DNA of 64,000 nt, from NCBI RefSeq assembly GCF_965118635.1, contig NZ_CBCPHV010000001.1, positions 1-64,000 of the forward strand, given 5' to 3'. The notes under the pieces are model-generated. The model had not been told where the DNA came from. It saw nothing but the letters and a program-made list of their open reading frames with translations, and did no database searches. Positions within the stretch are counted from its first letter, which is position 1, and each line of letters opens with the position of its first letter. This DNA comes from Empedobacter brevis_A. GTDB taxonomy: Bacteria > Bacteroidota > Bacteroidia > Flavobacteriales > Weeksellaceae. The position numbers were made by a program, and so were the translations under genes. Positions 16,205 to 25,095 of the stretch are shown here, piece after piece.

Positions 16205-17656
16205 ATGAAAAATAAACGTATACTTTTTACACCTTTTTTATTTAGTACTATTCTCTCTTTTGCACAAACGAAAGAAAACTTTGTTTATGCAACAATGGAA
16301 ACTGAAAATGCAGTTTTCTTACAAAAAAATAAACCAGATTCAATTCAAATTATCACTTCGGAAAATAATTTATCTGTAATTTATTTTCATCCAGAAATAG
16401 CGGAGAGTTTACATCATAAGTTTGCTCATGGACATGGTTATATTTTTAGAGAAACAAAAGAAGAAGCGCTTCAATCACTTCAAAAAAAGCCTTCGCAGAG
16501 AAGAGCACCTTTCAATTATACAATTTCTGAACAAACATTTATAACAGCAGCTTTGAATGATGTTGATGTAAAAGAAATTGAGAAAACTATTTTGCTTTTA
16601 GAAGGTTTCAAAACGCGCTATCATACAAGACAAGAAGCAAATGATGCTATTTTCAAGATAAAAGAAGTTTGGGAGAAAATGATTGCAGATGCAGGACGAA
16701 TAGATGTTGCTGTAAAAATTGTAGATCATGTAAATACACCAATGAAATCATTGATTTTGACTTTTAATGGAAGCGAAAAGAAAGATGAATTTGTGATTAT
16801 TGGCGGTCATGCAGATTCTACCGTTGGTTGGGTTGCAGATCAAACTTTTGCTCCTGGAGCGGATGATAATGCATCGGGAATTGCAACAATTACTGAAATA
16901 TTGCGTGTTTTATTGAAAAATAATTTCAAACCACAACGTACAACAGAAATTATGGCATATGCTGCTGAAGAAGTAGGATTGGTTGGATCTAAAGAAATAG
17001 CTAAAAAATATGCCCAAGAAAATAAAAATGTGATTGGTTATGTTCAGTTTGATATGACGAATTACAAAGGTTCTGCAAAAGATATTATCTTAATGACAGA
17101 TAATTATTGCGATGCAAACCTCAATTCGTTTTTAATGCAATTGATGGATGAATATAATAAAACAGGCTTACATCAATTTACATATGATACGTCAAAATGT
17201 GGTTACGGATGTTCGGATCATTTTAGTTGGTCAGATAATGGTTATGCGGCGACTTTACCTTTTGAAGCGAAGATGAATGAAGATAATCCTTACATTCATT
17301 CTGTAAATGATACGTATGCAAATATGGGAAATACATCTACGCATGCTGCAAAGTTTACGAAATTAGGAATTGAATATGTGGTAGAAGCTGCTAAAACGTC
17401 TTCTTTAGGAACGAATGATCTTGATAAAAACTTATCCAAAATTTATGTTTCAAATAAAATGTTGAATTATAAACTTAATTTTAAATCTCCTATTTCAATT
17501 AAAATTATCGATGCAACAGGAAGAATGATTAAAACAATTCATACAGAAAAATCTATTGGAAGTATAAATCTTTCTAATTTATCAGCAGGATTTTATGTTG
17601 CAACAATTAAAGATAATAACGGAAATTTGGTTTCACATAAATTTGTGTTGAAGTAG
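16205..17656 (+). CDS. secreted M28-family metallopeptidase with T9SS sorting domain
   Basis: The 483-residue product has a signal peptide (start MKNKRILFTPFLFSTILSFAQ) and a propeptide-like region, then an M28 aminopeptidase domain with all zinc ligands visible: IIGGHADST (His), APGADDNASG (bridging Asp), AYAAEEVGLVG (general-base Glu and ligand Glu), VQFDMTN (Asp) and CSDHFSW (His). The C-terminal 75 residues (LNFKSPISIKIIDATGRMIKTI ... SAGFYVATI ... HKFVLK) are a type A T9SS sorting domain. The enzyme resembles the Aeromonas/Vibrio leucine aminopeptidases and should act on extracellular peptides. Monocistronic, with a strong terminator. Confidence 0.93.
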   Translation: MKNKRILFTPFLFSTILSFAQTKENFVYATMETENAVFLQKNKPDSIQIITSENNLSVIYFHPEIAESLHHKFAHGHGYIFRETKEEALQSLQKKPSQRRAPFNYTISEQTFITAALNDVDVKEIEKTILLLEGFKTRYHTRQEANDAIFKIKEVWEKMIADAGRIDVAVKIVDHVNTPMKSLILTFNGSEKKDEFVIIGGHADSTVGWVADQTFAPGADDNASGIATITEILRVLLKNNFKPQRTTEIMAYAAEEVGLVGSKEIAKKYAQENKNVIGYVQFDMTNYKGSAKDIILMTDNYCDANLNSFLMQLMDEYNKTGLHQFTYDTSKCGYGCSDHFSWSDNGYAATLPFEAKMNEDNPYIHSVNDTYANMGNTSTHAAKFTKLGIEYVVEAAKTSSLGTNDLDKNLSKIYVSNKMLNYKLNFKSPISIKIIDATGRMIKTIHTEKSIGSINLSNLSAGFYVATIKDNNGNLVSHKFVLK

Positions 17657-17667
17657 ATTTTAAATAT

Positions 17668-17710
17668 AAAAATATAAAAGCAAGCTAAAATAGCTTGCTT
17701 TTATATTTTT
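17668..17710. terminator. strong bidirectional terminator
   Basis: Perfect 20-bp inverted repeat (17668-17687 / 17691-17710, core AAGCAAGCTA / TAGCTTGCTT) with a 3-nt loop, between the convergent M28 peptidase and pyrEF genes. Confidence 0.9.
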
Positions 17711-17727
17711 AAAATTTATTTTAAATC

Positions 17728-19083
17728 TTAATCATTCAAACTTTGTAAGTAAGAAATCCAACCTAATGTTTGGTATTCTTTTGCTGCAGTTTTTACATCA
17801 GCAGCTTTATAAATTCCTCGACCAACAATCATAAAATCGGTATGGTAATTTTTGAAAACTAATTCTGGCGTATTGTATTGTTGCCCTTTGCTATCTCCAG
17901 TTGAAGAGATATTAACACCAGGAGTAAACAATAACAAATTATCAGGAATTTGACGTTGAGCAACAGCTCCTAAAACATTACCAGATTGTTCTGATACATT
18001 TATTGCTTTCGTAAAATAATAATCATCAGTTAATGTTCCTTTCGAAGACATTTCTACAATAGTGATAACTCCTGTATTTTCGAAAACTTTCAACGATTCT
18101 AAACCTCCAATTGGATGAACAGTTACTAAATCTGCCCAATCAGAAATTTTGTAAATCGATTTTTTAAATTGTAATTCTTGTGTATTCCCAATATCTCCAA
18201 ACTTGCGATCTTCGAATAATAAAAATTCTTTTTCGCGAGCGATTTTCTTCAATTCGACAATTAAGTTATCCGAAAAATCTTGAATAATATCTGAATGTAA
18301 TTTTAAAGCAACAATATGATCTCCAACTTTTTTAGCGAAATCTATAATTTCGTCAGAAGTGATTAAATCCGCAGAAGCAATCAAATTAGATTGTTTTTTC
18401 AAGGCTAATTCAACCAAACGTTTTCCAACTGGATGAACAATTTTTTTGTCCTCTAACGCAATACGTTGTTTTGCAGGAACAGCCTCTGGGGGTAAAGCTA
18501 AAAAGTCTTTGATTTTTTTCGCTTCAGCATCGCTCAAACGGTGATATTTATGTAAAATATCGATTACTTCGTGAATTGTAAATAACGTTTTCACATTGTA
18601 ACCTTGTTCTTTCAATTTTTCAGATCCACCTTGCGCACGATCCAAAACAACAACCAAATCTTTTACACGTAAACCTTCGCGCTCAACTTGATCAATTGTT
18701 TCTAACAAAGATTGGCCAGAAGTAATTACATCTTCTACCAAAAGACAAGATTGCCCTTCTGCAAAAACACCTTCTACCATACGTTTAGTACCATAGCCTT
18801 TGTTTTCTTTACGTTTAATAATCAAAGGAATATTTGATGTTAAACTCATTGTAGTCGCCATTGGCAAAGCTGCATAAGGCACACCACAAATCAAGTCGTA
18901 CTCTACATCTTCAACTAAATCTAATAAGTTATTTGCTAAAGTTTTTAGTAATTGTGGACTCGAAGCTAAAGGTCTTAAATCGACATAGAAAGGAGATTCT
19001 ATACCACTTTTTAAAGTAAAATTTCCAAATTTTATAATTCCCAGCTCGTAAGCTTTCAATAAAAAATCTTCTCTTGGTTGCAT
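17728..19083 (-). CDS. pyrEF: bifunctional UMP synthase (OPRTase-OMP decarboxylase fusion)
   Basis: The 451-residue product joins two enzymes. Residues about 1-200 are orotate phosphoribosyltransferase, with FYVDLRPLASSP, CGVPYAALPMAT and the PRPP loop LLVEDVITSGQSLLETI. Residues about 215-451 are OMP decarboxylase with VALKLHSDII and the catalytic K/D array FLLFEDRKFGDIGNT, followed by ADLVTVHPIGG, VEMSSKGTL, FTPGVN, GQQYNTPE and VGRGIYKAADV. The last motifs are those of eukaryotic-type OMPDC, and the order OPRT-OMPDC is that of animal and plant UMP synthase; most bacteria have separate pyrE and pyrF. It converts orotate to UMP. Monocistronic, with a perfect -7 box 16 nt upstream of the ATG. 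Confidence 0.95.
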   Translation of the reverse strand: MQPREDFLLKAYELGIIKFGNFTLKSGIESPFYVDLRPLASSPQLLKTLANNLLDLVEDVEYDLICGVPYAALPMATTMSLTSNIPLIIKRKENKGYGTKRMVEGVFAEGQSCLLVEDVITSGQSLLETIDQVEREGLRVKDLVVVLDRAQGGSEKLKEQGYNVKTLFTIHEVIDILHKYHRLSDAEAKKIKDFLALPPEAVPAKQRIALEDKKIVHPVGKRLVELALKKQSNLIASADLITSDEIIDFAKKVGDHIVALKLHSDIIQDFSDNLIVELKKIAREKEFLLFEDRKFGDIGNTQELQFKKSIYKISDWADLVTVHPIGGLESLKVFENTGVITIVEMSSKGTLTDDYYFTKAINVSEQSGNVLGAVAQRQIPDNLLLFTPGVNISSTGDSKGQQYNTPELVFKNYHTDFMIVGRGIYKAADVKTAAKEYQTLGWISYLQSLND

Positions 19084-19099
19084 CTGTGTAATGTTTGAG

Positions 19100-19107
19100 C
19101 AAAGTTA
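19100..19107 (-). promoter_or_regulatory. -7 box of pyrEF
   Basis: Minus-strand TAACTTTG, a full TAnnTTTG match, 16 nt upstream of the ATG. Confidence 0.5.
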
Positions 19108-19417
19108 ATAGGTTTTTGAGTCATTTATGGCATTTTCACTAAAATTAATTTTAAGATGAATAAAAATTGAATATTTATACTTGTTTGATTTATAATTTGT
19201 TTCGAGACTGAAATTTTATACTGAATTTCTGTTTTGAATTGATTGATATCTTCATCGTATTTCCGAAAATTTCATCTAAACATAGCTTATCTCTTGTTTT
19301 TGATTTTGAAACTATATTTTTTGAGCGATTCTTTTTACCGTTTAAAATTGGATAAAATACTGTGCTTTTTATTCAAACTTCACTTGTTTTTCGTTAAGAA
19401 ACCTCATAAAATAATTT

Positions 19418-19425
19418 TACTTTTG
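19418..19425 (+). promoter_or_regulatory. -7 box of the C1 peptidase / nad operon
   Basis: TACTTTTG, a full TAnnTTTG match, 18 nt upstream of ATG 19444. It lies inside the upstream part of the long open frame, which supports the short start for the peptidase. Confidence 0.5.
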
Positions 19426-19443
19426 AATTCTATAAAAACACAA

Positions 19444-20562
19444 ATGAAAAAATATATATTCGCCAGCATTGCTTTTGTAAGTATGTTGGTTTCTGCACAA
19501 GAAACACCTTTCAAATTCAAAGAATTAGTTAATAATTCTGCGCTTCCTGTTATTTCTCAAGGAAAAACTGGGACATGTTGGTCATTTTCAACAACATCTT
19601 TTTTAGAATCAGAAGTAAAACGTTTAACAGGAAAAGATGTTGATTTATCGGAAATGTATAATGTTCGTTATACTTATCCTGTAAAAGCGTATAATTATGT
19701 ATATCGCCAAGGGAAAGCGCAATTCAGCGAAGGAGGTTTGTCACATGATGTTTTAAATTCAGTTCGCAAAAATGGATTAGTTCCCAATGAAGTTTATGCA
19801 GGTTTTGCAAACGGAACAGATGTAAAACACAATCATGAAATGTTAGTAAAAGATTTGAAAGTTGGATTAGATTCAATTGTAAAAAATCCTAAAAAATATT
19901 TAACAACAGATTGGAAAGCTAAATTTGATCAAAAATTAAATGATAAATTAGGAACTCCTCCAACAAAATTCAAATACGAAGGAAAAGAATATACGCCACA
20001 AGAATTTGCAAAATTCTTGAAAATTAATCCAGATGATTATGTATCCTTAACATCTTTTCAACAAGCGCCTTATTATTCACAATTTATTTTACAAGTTCCA
20101 GATAATTTTTCGAATGGTTCCTATTATAATTTACCGTTGGATGAATATATGAATGTTTTGGATGAAGCATTATATAAAGGGTATACAGCGGCTTTTGATA
20201 CAGATGTTTCAGAAAAAACATTTTCCAAAAAATATGGAATGGCAATTTGGCCTTCAGAAGGTTTAGAAACTGATTATTTTGTTCAAATTTTACCCGAAAA
20301 ATGGGTTTCAGCAGAAGAACGTCAAGCAGCTTTTGAAGATTATTCGACAGAAGATGATCATTTAATGCATATTACAGGAATTTTAAAAGATCAATTGGGA
20401 AATCAATATTACGATGTGAAGAATTCTTGGGGAACAGAAAATTTAGGTAATAATGGGCATATTTATATGTCGAAACCTTTTTTTAGAATGAAATCAATTG
20501 CTTTTACAGTACATAAGGATGCATTGTCAAAAGAAATGAAAAAGCGATTAGGAATAAAATAA
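19444..20562 (+). CDS. secreted C1-family cysteine peptidase (bleomycin-hydrolase/PepC-like)
   Basis: The frame is open from 19243, but the first 67 codons are low-complexity and contain the promoter; ATG 19444 gives a proper signal peptide (MKKYIFASIAFVSMLVSAQ). The 372-residue product has the papain-fold catalytic residues: Gln and Cys in ISQGKTGTCWSFSTTSFLES, His in DDHLMHITGILKD and Asn in YYDVKNSWGT. Domain lengths fit the C1B bleomycin hydrolase/PepC branch, which are normally cytoplasmic aminopeptidases; here the signal peptide places it in the periplasm or outside. It lies 12 nt upstream of nadA and is probably co-transcribed with the NAD genes. Confidence 0.9.
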   Translation: MKKYIFASIAFVSMLVSAQETPFKFKELVNNSALPVISQGKTGTCWSFSTTSFLESEVKRLTGKDVDLSEMYNVRYTYPVKAYNYVYRQGKAQFSEGGLSHDVLNSVRKNGLVPNEVYAGFANGTDVKHNHEMLVKDLKVGLDSIVKNPKKYLTTDWKAKFDQKLNDKLGTPPTKFKYEGKEYTPQEFAKFLKINPDDYVSLTSFQQAPYYSQFILQVPDNFSNGSYYNLPLDEYMNVLDEALYKGYTAAFDTDVSEKTFSKKYGMAIWPSEGLETDYFVQILPEKWVSAEERQAAFEDYSTEDDHLMHITGILKDQLGNQYYDVKNSWGTENLGNNGHIYMSKPFFRMKSIAFTVHKDALSKEMKKRLGIK

Positions 20563-20574
20563 AAAAACTAACAA

Positions 20575-21579
20575 ATGATGACATTAGAACAAGCGGTAGA
20601 GAAGTTAGATTACAAAGGTTATTTGGATATAGAAATTCCAAAAGAAACCGATTTGATTGCAGAAATTAATAAATTACGTAAAGAAAAAAATGCGGTAATT
20701 TTAGCGCATTATTATCAATCAGGCGAAATTCAGGATTTAGCAGATTATTTAGGAGATTCTTTACAATTAGCTCGAGCTGCAGCAAAAACAGAAGCAGATA
20801 TGATTGTTTTTTGTGGTGTCCATTTTATGGCAGAAGCAGCAAAAATTCTTAATCCCTCTAAAAAAGTTGTTTTACCAGATACAAAAGCAGGTTGTTCTTT
20901 AGCAGATTCTTGTTCCGCAGAAGGTTTGCGTGGTTTGCGTGAGCAACATCCAAATGCGATTGTTGTAAGTTATATTAACTGTGATGCAGGTGTTAAAGCA
21001 GAATCAGATATTATTGTAACTTCTTCCAATGCGGAAGCAATTATCAATGCTTTACCAAAAGAACAAGAAATCATCTTTGCACCTGATCGTAATTTAGGTC
21101 GATATTTGAATCAAGTTTGTGATCGTAAAATGATTTTGTGGGACGGAGCTTGTATTGTGCACGAAGCTTTTTCATTAGAAAGAATAGCACAACAAATGGC
21201 CGATCATCCAAATGCAAGATTAATTGCTCATCCAGAAGCACAAGAAGATTTATTGAGATTTGCACATTTTGTTGGTTCTACTTCTCGTTTGTTAGATTAT
21301 GTAGTAGAAAATGATGCACAAGAATTTATTGTTGCGACAGAAGAAGGAATTTTGCACGAAATGCAAAAAATGGCTCCAAATAAAACATTAATTCCTGCTT
21401 TGGTACAAGACGAATCGTGTAATTGTTCCGAATGTTATTATATGAAATTATCAACTTTAGAAAAATTATATCTGTGCATGAAATATGAATTGCCAGAAAT
21501 AGAAATCGAAGAAAATTTACGTGTAAAAGCATTAGCAGCAATTAATCGTATGTTAGATTTATCAGAAAAAATAAAATAA
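20575..21579 (+). CDS. nadA: quinolinate synthase A
   Basis: The 334-residue product matches NadA: AVILAHYYQSGEIQDLADYLGDSLQLAR, FCGVHFMAEAAKILNP, PDTKAGCSLADSCSAEG, SYINCDAGVKAESDIIVTSSNA, and near the C-terminus DESCNCSECYYMKLSTLEKLY, which supplies a cysteine of the [4Fe-4S] cluster. It condenses iminoaspartate with dihydroxyacetone phosphate to quinolinate. Two ATGs are adjacent at the start; either may be used. The stop shares a base with nadB. Confidence 0.97.
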   Translation: MMTLEQAVEKLDYKGYLDIEIPKETDLIAEINKLRKEKNAVILAHYYQSGEIQDLADYLGDSLQLARAAAKTEADMIVFCGVHFMAEAAKILNPSKKVVLPDTKAGCSLADSCSAEGLRGLREQHPNAIVVSYINCDAGVKAESDIIVTSSNAEAIINALPKEQEIIFAPDRNLGRYLNQVCDRKMILWDGACIVHEAFSLERIAQQMADHPNARLIAHPEAQEDLLRFAHFVGSTSRLLDYVVENDAQEFIVATEEGILHEMQKMAPNKTLIPALVQDESCNCSECYYMKLSTLEKLYLCMKYELPEIEIEENLRVKALAAINRMLDLSEKIK

Positions 21580-23144
21580 TGGCAATTCAAGATGTTTTAG
21601 TTATTGGTTCCGGAATTGCCGGACTTTCTTATGCATTGAAAATTGCAATTCGAAATCCTGATGCAAAAATTACAATTGTAACCAAATCAAATAAAGACGA
21701 AACAAATACAAAATATGCCCAAGGTGGAGTTGCTGTTGTGAGCGATTTTGAGAAAGATAGTTTCGAAAAACATATTCAAGATACGCTTCGTGCAGGAGAT
21801 GGATTATGTAAATTAGATGCAGTTGAAGTTGTTGTAAAAGAAGCGCCAGAACGCATTCACGAAATTATAGATTGGGGTGTTCGTTTTGATAAAAATAACG
21901 ATGGAATTTATGATTTAGGCAGAGAAGGAGGACATTCCGAAAACCGAATTGTTCATCACAAAGATGTAACAGGTTGGGAAATTGAGCGTGCAATGTTAGA
22001 AGTGATTAAAGAATATCCAAATATTCAAGTTTTTACACATCATTTTGTTGTAGATTTAATTACGGAACATCATCTAGGAAATGATTCTGCTAAAGAAACA
22101 ACATGTTTCGGAGCTTATATTTTAGATTTGAATACAGATAAAGTAGAACGACATTTAGCTAAAGTTACTTTATTGGCAACAGGCGGAGTTGGTCATGTTT
22201 ATAAAAATACAACCAATCCTATAATAGCTACTGGAGATGGAATTGGTTTGGCACGACGAGCAAAAGCAACTGTTTCTGGAATGCAATTTATTCAATTTCA
22301 TCCAACTGCTTTTTACAGCGAATTCGATGGACAATTATTTCTAATTTCTGAAGCTGTTCGTGGATTTGGAGCAAAATTGCGTACAAAAGATGGAGAATTG
22401 TTTATGCACAAATATGATGAACGAGAAGAATTAGCTTCGCGAGATATTGTAGCACGAGCGATTGATAATGAAATGAAATTACGCGGAGATGATTATGTTT
22501 ACATTGATTGTCGCCATTTAGAAAAAGAAAAATTCTTAGAACATTTTCCAAACATTTACGAAAAATGTAAATCCGAAGGATATGATATGTTTACCGAATT
22601 GGTTCCTGTTGTTCCGGCTTCGCATTATTTATGTGGCGGAATTGATGTTGATTTAGAAGGAAAAACTTCTATCGAAAATTTATTTGCTGTTGGCGAATGT
22701 TCAAATACAGGTTTGCATGGTGCCAATCGTTTAGCTTCCAATTCGTTGTTAGAAGCAATGGTTTTTGGTCATCGCGCAGCGTTAAAAACGGTTGATTTAT
22801 TAAGTAATAATCAATTTTCGATTTATAATTTTGAGTTTCCAGAATGGAACGAAGAAGGAATGAAAGTGCAAGAAGAATTAGTGCTGATTTCTTATTTGCG
22901 CAAACAATTACAAGCAATGATGAGTGAATTGGTCGGAATTGTACGAAACAATAATCGTTTGCAAATTGCACAACAAAGAATCAATGAAATAGAAAAAATG
23001 GTGAAAGAAATTTATTATTTTACTATTGTTTCGCCAAAAATTTTAGAACTTAGAAATTTGGTTGATGTTGCTCATTTAATTATCGAACAAAGTATCAATC
23101 AAAAGGAGAATCGAGGAACTTTTTATAACAAAGATTTTAATTAA
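21579..23144 (+). CDS. nadB: L-aspartate oxidase
   Basis: The 521-residue flavoprotein shows the N-terminal FAD dinucleotide motif VLVIGSGIAGLSYALK, the KYAQGGVAVV stretch, GGHSENRIVHHKD, GGVGHVYKNTTNP, QFHPTAFY, and the catalytic-domain motif YLCGGIDVDLEGKTSIENLFAVGECSNTGLHGANRLASNSLLEA. It oxidises L-aspartate to iminoaspartate for NadA. Overlaps of 1 nt with nadA and with the next gene make translational coupling very likely. Confidence 0.97.
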   Translation: MAIQDVLVIGSGIAGLSYALKIAIRNPDAKITIVTKSNKDETNTKYAQGGVAVVSDFEKDSFEKHIQDTLRAGDGLCKLDAVEVVVKEAPERIHEIIDWGVRFDKNNDGIYDLGREGGHSENRIVHHKDVTGWEIERAMLEVIKEYPNIQVFTHHFVVDLITEHHLGNDSAKETTCFGAYILDLNTDKVERHLAKVTLLATGGVGHVYKNTTNPIIATGDGIGLARRAKATVSGMQFIQFHPTAFYSEFDGQLFLISEAVRGFGAKLRTKDGELFMHKYDEREELASRDIVARAIDNEMKLRGDDYVYIDCRHLEKEKFLEHFPNIYEKCKSEGYDMFTELVPVVPASHYLCGGIDVDLEGKTSIENLFAVGECSNTGLHGANRLASNSLLEAMVFGHRAALKTVDLLSNNQFSIYNFEFPEWNEEGMKVQEELVLISYLRKQLQAMMSELVGIVRNNNRLQIAQQRINEIEKMVKEIYYFTIVSPKILELRNLVDVAHLIIEQSINQKENRGTFYNKDFN

Positions 23145-24034
23145 TGAAGAAATTATTTCTGTTCGTTACATGTTTTACAATGTATTTCACTTCTGCTCAA
23201 AATTCGAAAGAAAAACTAAGCGAAAGCATAATTGATAGTAGAGAAGCGAAGAAAAACGTTGTCTATTTTGGTTGCGAAAATCTAAAAGATAATAGCGAAC
23301 TAAAATCGTGTATGAGCAAAAATTTGAGTGAAGATATACAAAACCAAATTGCCTATTTTTCTAATATCGCAGATTATTTACATATAGATAAAGCAGAATC
23401 TAGATTGACTTTTGTAATTAATGAAGAAGGTTATTTTGATAATATTGCTTCAGACGGCGAAAATCCAATTTTTAATAGCGTGGCAATGTCAACGTTGATT
23501 TTGTTGAATAATAAAATGAATAGAAATAATATCAAGATTCAGCCAGCGATAGATCAGAGAAATAAACCTGTTAAAATGAGGTTTAATATGCCTTTACGTT
23601 TTGTGGCGGAAGATAAAGATAACAATTTTGAAAATTTTCCTTCAGAAAGCCGAGTTTTGTTTACATTAAAAACAGAAGATGAAACCATAGAAGTTCGAAT
23701 TGATAAAGAATTTAATTTAACAACTTTCGGGAATAATGGAAATCGAGAATATTATTTAGGCAAGTTTTCTAATCTTTTCGAAATGGCTTCTACCGATCCT
23801 TATGCAACAGCTTTTGATGCGGCTTTTAAGTCAGGAATAATTGATATTACAACTGGAAAAATAGACGATAAAGAATATAAACTTCAAATCAAAAATTTCT
23901 TCGAAAATGATCCATCTGCACAAGTTTTAATTACAGTTGTGCGTGAAGAAAACGGAACTTGGGCCGAATATTATGAATATAAAACCAAGAAAGAATTTAA
24001 TCAATCAAAATTTGCATCTTTAACATATAGATAA
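23144..24034 (+). CDS. secreted protein of unknown function embedded in the nad operon
   Basis: The 296-residue product has a signal peptide (MKKLFLFVTCFTMYFTSAQ) and a mature part beginning with a short Cys-containing motif (VYFGCENLKDNSELKSCMSKNLSEDI) that resembles the CxxL...L..C segment often found before TonB-C-like domains in flavobacterial proteins; RLTFVINEEGYFDNI fits such a domain. I do not recognise a named family. The gene overlaps nadB by 1 nt at its start and nadC by 1 nt at its end, so its translation is tied to NAD synthesis genes although it is exported. Whether that link is functional is not known. Confidence 0.8.
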   Translation: MKKLFLFVTCFTMYFTSAQNSKEKLSESIIDSREAKKNVVYFGCENLKDNSELKSCMSKNLSEDIQNQIAYFSNIADYLHIDKAESRLTFVINEEGYFDNIASDGENPIFNSVAMSTLILLNNKMNRNNIKIQPAIDQRNKPVKMRFNMPLRFVAEDKDNNFENFPSESRVLFTLKTEDETIEVRIDKEFNLTTFGNNGNREYYLGKFSNLFEMASTDPYATAFDAAFKSGIIDITTGKIDDKEYKLQIKNFFENDPSAQVLITVVREENGTWAEYYEYKTKKEFNQSKFASLTYR

Positions 24035-24894
24035 TGAATCTTCCGACATATATATCACAAGAAAAATTACAATTATTTATTCGTCAAGCCTTCCTAGAAG
24101 ATGTAGGAGATGGCGATCATTCAACATTAGCTTGCGTTCCTTACGATTCTATTCAAGAAGCAGAACTAAAAGTGAAAGATAATGGAATAATTGCTGGAAT
24201 AGAATTAGCAAAAATTATTTTCTCAACATTTGATCCATCTATTATAATCGAAACTTTCAAGAACGATGGAGATAAAGTTCAATTTGGAGATATAGCTTTT
24301 AAGATAAAAGGATCTTCACAATCAATCTTAACTTGTGAACGTTTAATGTTGAATTGTATGCAACGAATGTCTGGAATTGCCACTTATGCAAACGAAATGA
24401 TGGAATTGGTAAAAGGTACTAATACCAAGATTTTGGATACACGAAAAACAACGCCAAATTTTAGAATGATTGAAAAATGGGCTGTTAAAATTGGTGGAGC
24501 AGAAAATCATCGTTTTGGTTTATATGATATGGTGATGTTAAAAGATAATCATGTTGATTTTTGTGGAAGCATAACCAAAGCTGTTGCGCAAACTAAAGAT
24601 TATTTAGCAAAGCATCATTTAGATTTAAAAATAGAAGTCGAAACTCGTAATATGAACGAAGTCGAAGAAGCTTTGAACGCAAATGTAGATTTTATCATGT
24701 TAGATAATTTTGATCTCGAAACAATGAAGAAAGCTGTTTTGTTTATTAATGGAAAAACAAAAACCGAAGCTTCGGGCGGAATTACAAAAGAAACTGTACG
24801 TGAAATTGCAGAAACTGGTGTAGATTTTATTTCTTCAGGTGCAATTATACATTCTGCTAATAATTTTGATTTAAGCTTAAAAGCGATAAAATAA
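24034..24894 (+). CDS. nadC: nicotinate-nucleotide pyrophosphorylase (quinolinate phosphoribosyltransferase)
   Basis: The 286-residue product matches NadC: AFLEDVGDGDHSTLACVP, ERLMLNCMQRMSGIATYA, ILDTRKTTPNFRMIEKWAVKIGGAENHRFGLYDMVMLKDNH (the hallmark KTTP / GG..NHR / MLKDNH series), IEVETRNMNEVEEAL, and EASGGITKETVREIAETGVDFISSGA. It turns quinolinate and PRPP into nicotinate mononucleotide. Together with nadA and nadB it completes the aspartate route. Confidence 0.97.
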   Translation: MNLPTYISQEKLQLFIRQAFLEDVGDGDHSTLACVPYDSIQEAELKVKDNGIIAGIELAKIIFSTFDPSIIIETFKNDGDKVQFGDIAFKIKGSSQSILTCERLMLNCMQRMSGIATYANEMMELVKGTNTKILDTRKTTPNFRMIEKWAVKIGGAENHRFGLYDMVMLKDNHVDFCGSITKAVAQTKDYLAKHHLDLKIEVETRNMNEVEEALNANVDFIMLDNFDLETMKKAVLFINGKTKTEASGGITKETVREIAETGVDFISSGAIIHSANNFDLSLKAIK

Positions 24895-25095
24895 TTTAAC
24901 ATTACATTTCGTTAAAATTTTAAGATAAGAAAGAGTTTATTTTCTATTTGGTTGTATTTTAATGTATTTGACAAAAATAAAAGTTTAAATACTTTTAAAA
25001 TGTTAATAAAACGTTTAAAATTTTACAATAATTTAACAATACTTTCATTTAAAGTACAGAAATTTGTAGAGTAAACTTTTAAACTATTTCATAAG

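Noticed and set aside
19243..19443. 67-codon N-terminal extension of the C1 peptidase
   Set aside because: It contains a perfect -7 box and reads as low-complexity hydrophobic sequence; starting at 19444 gives a proper signal peptide.
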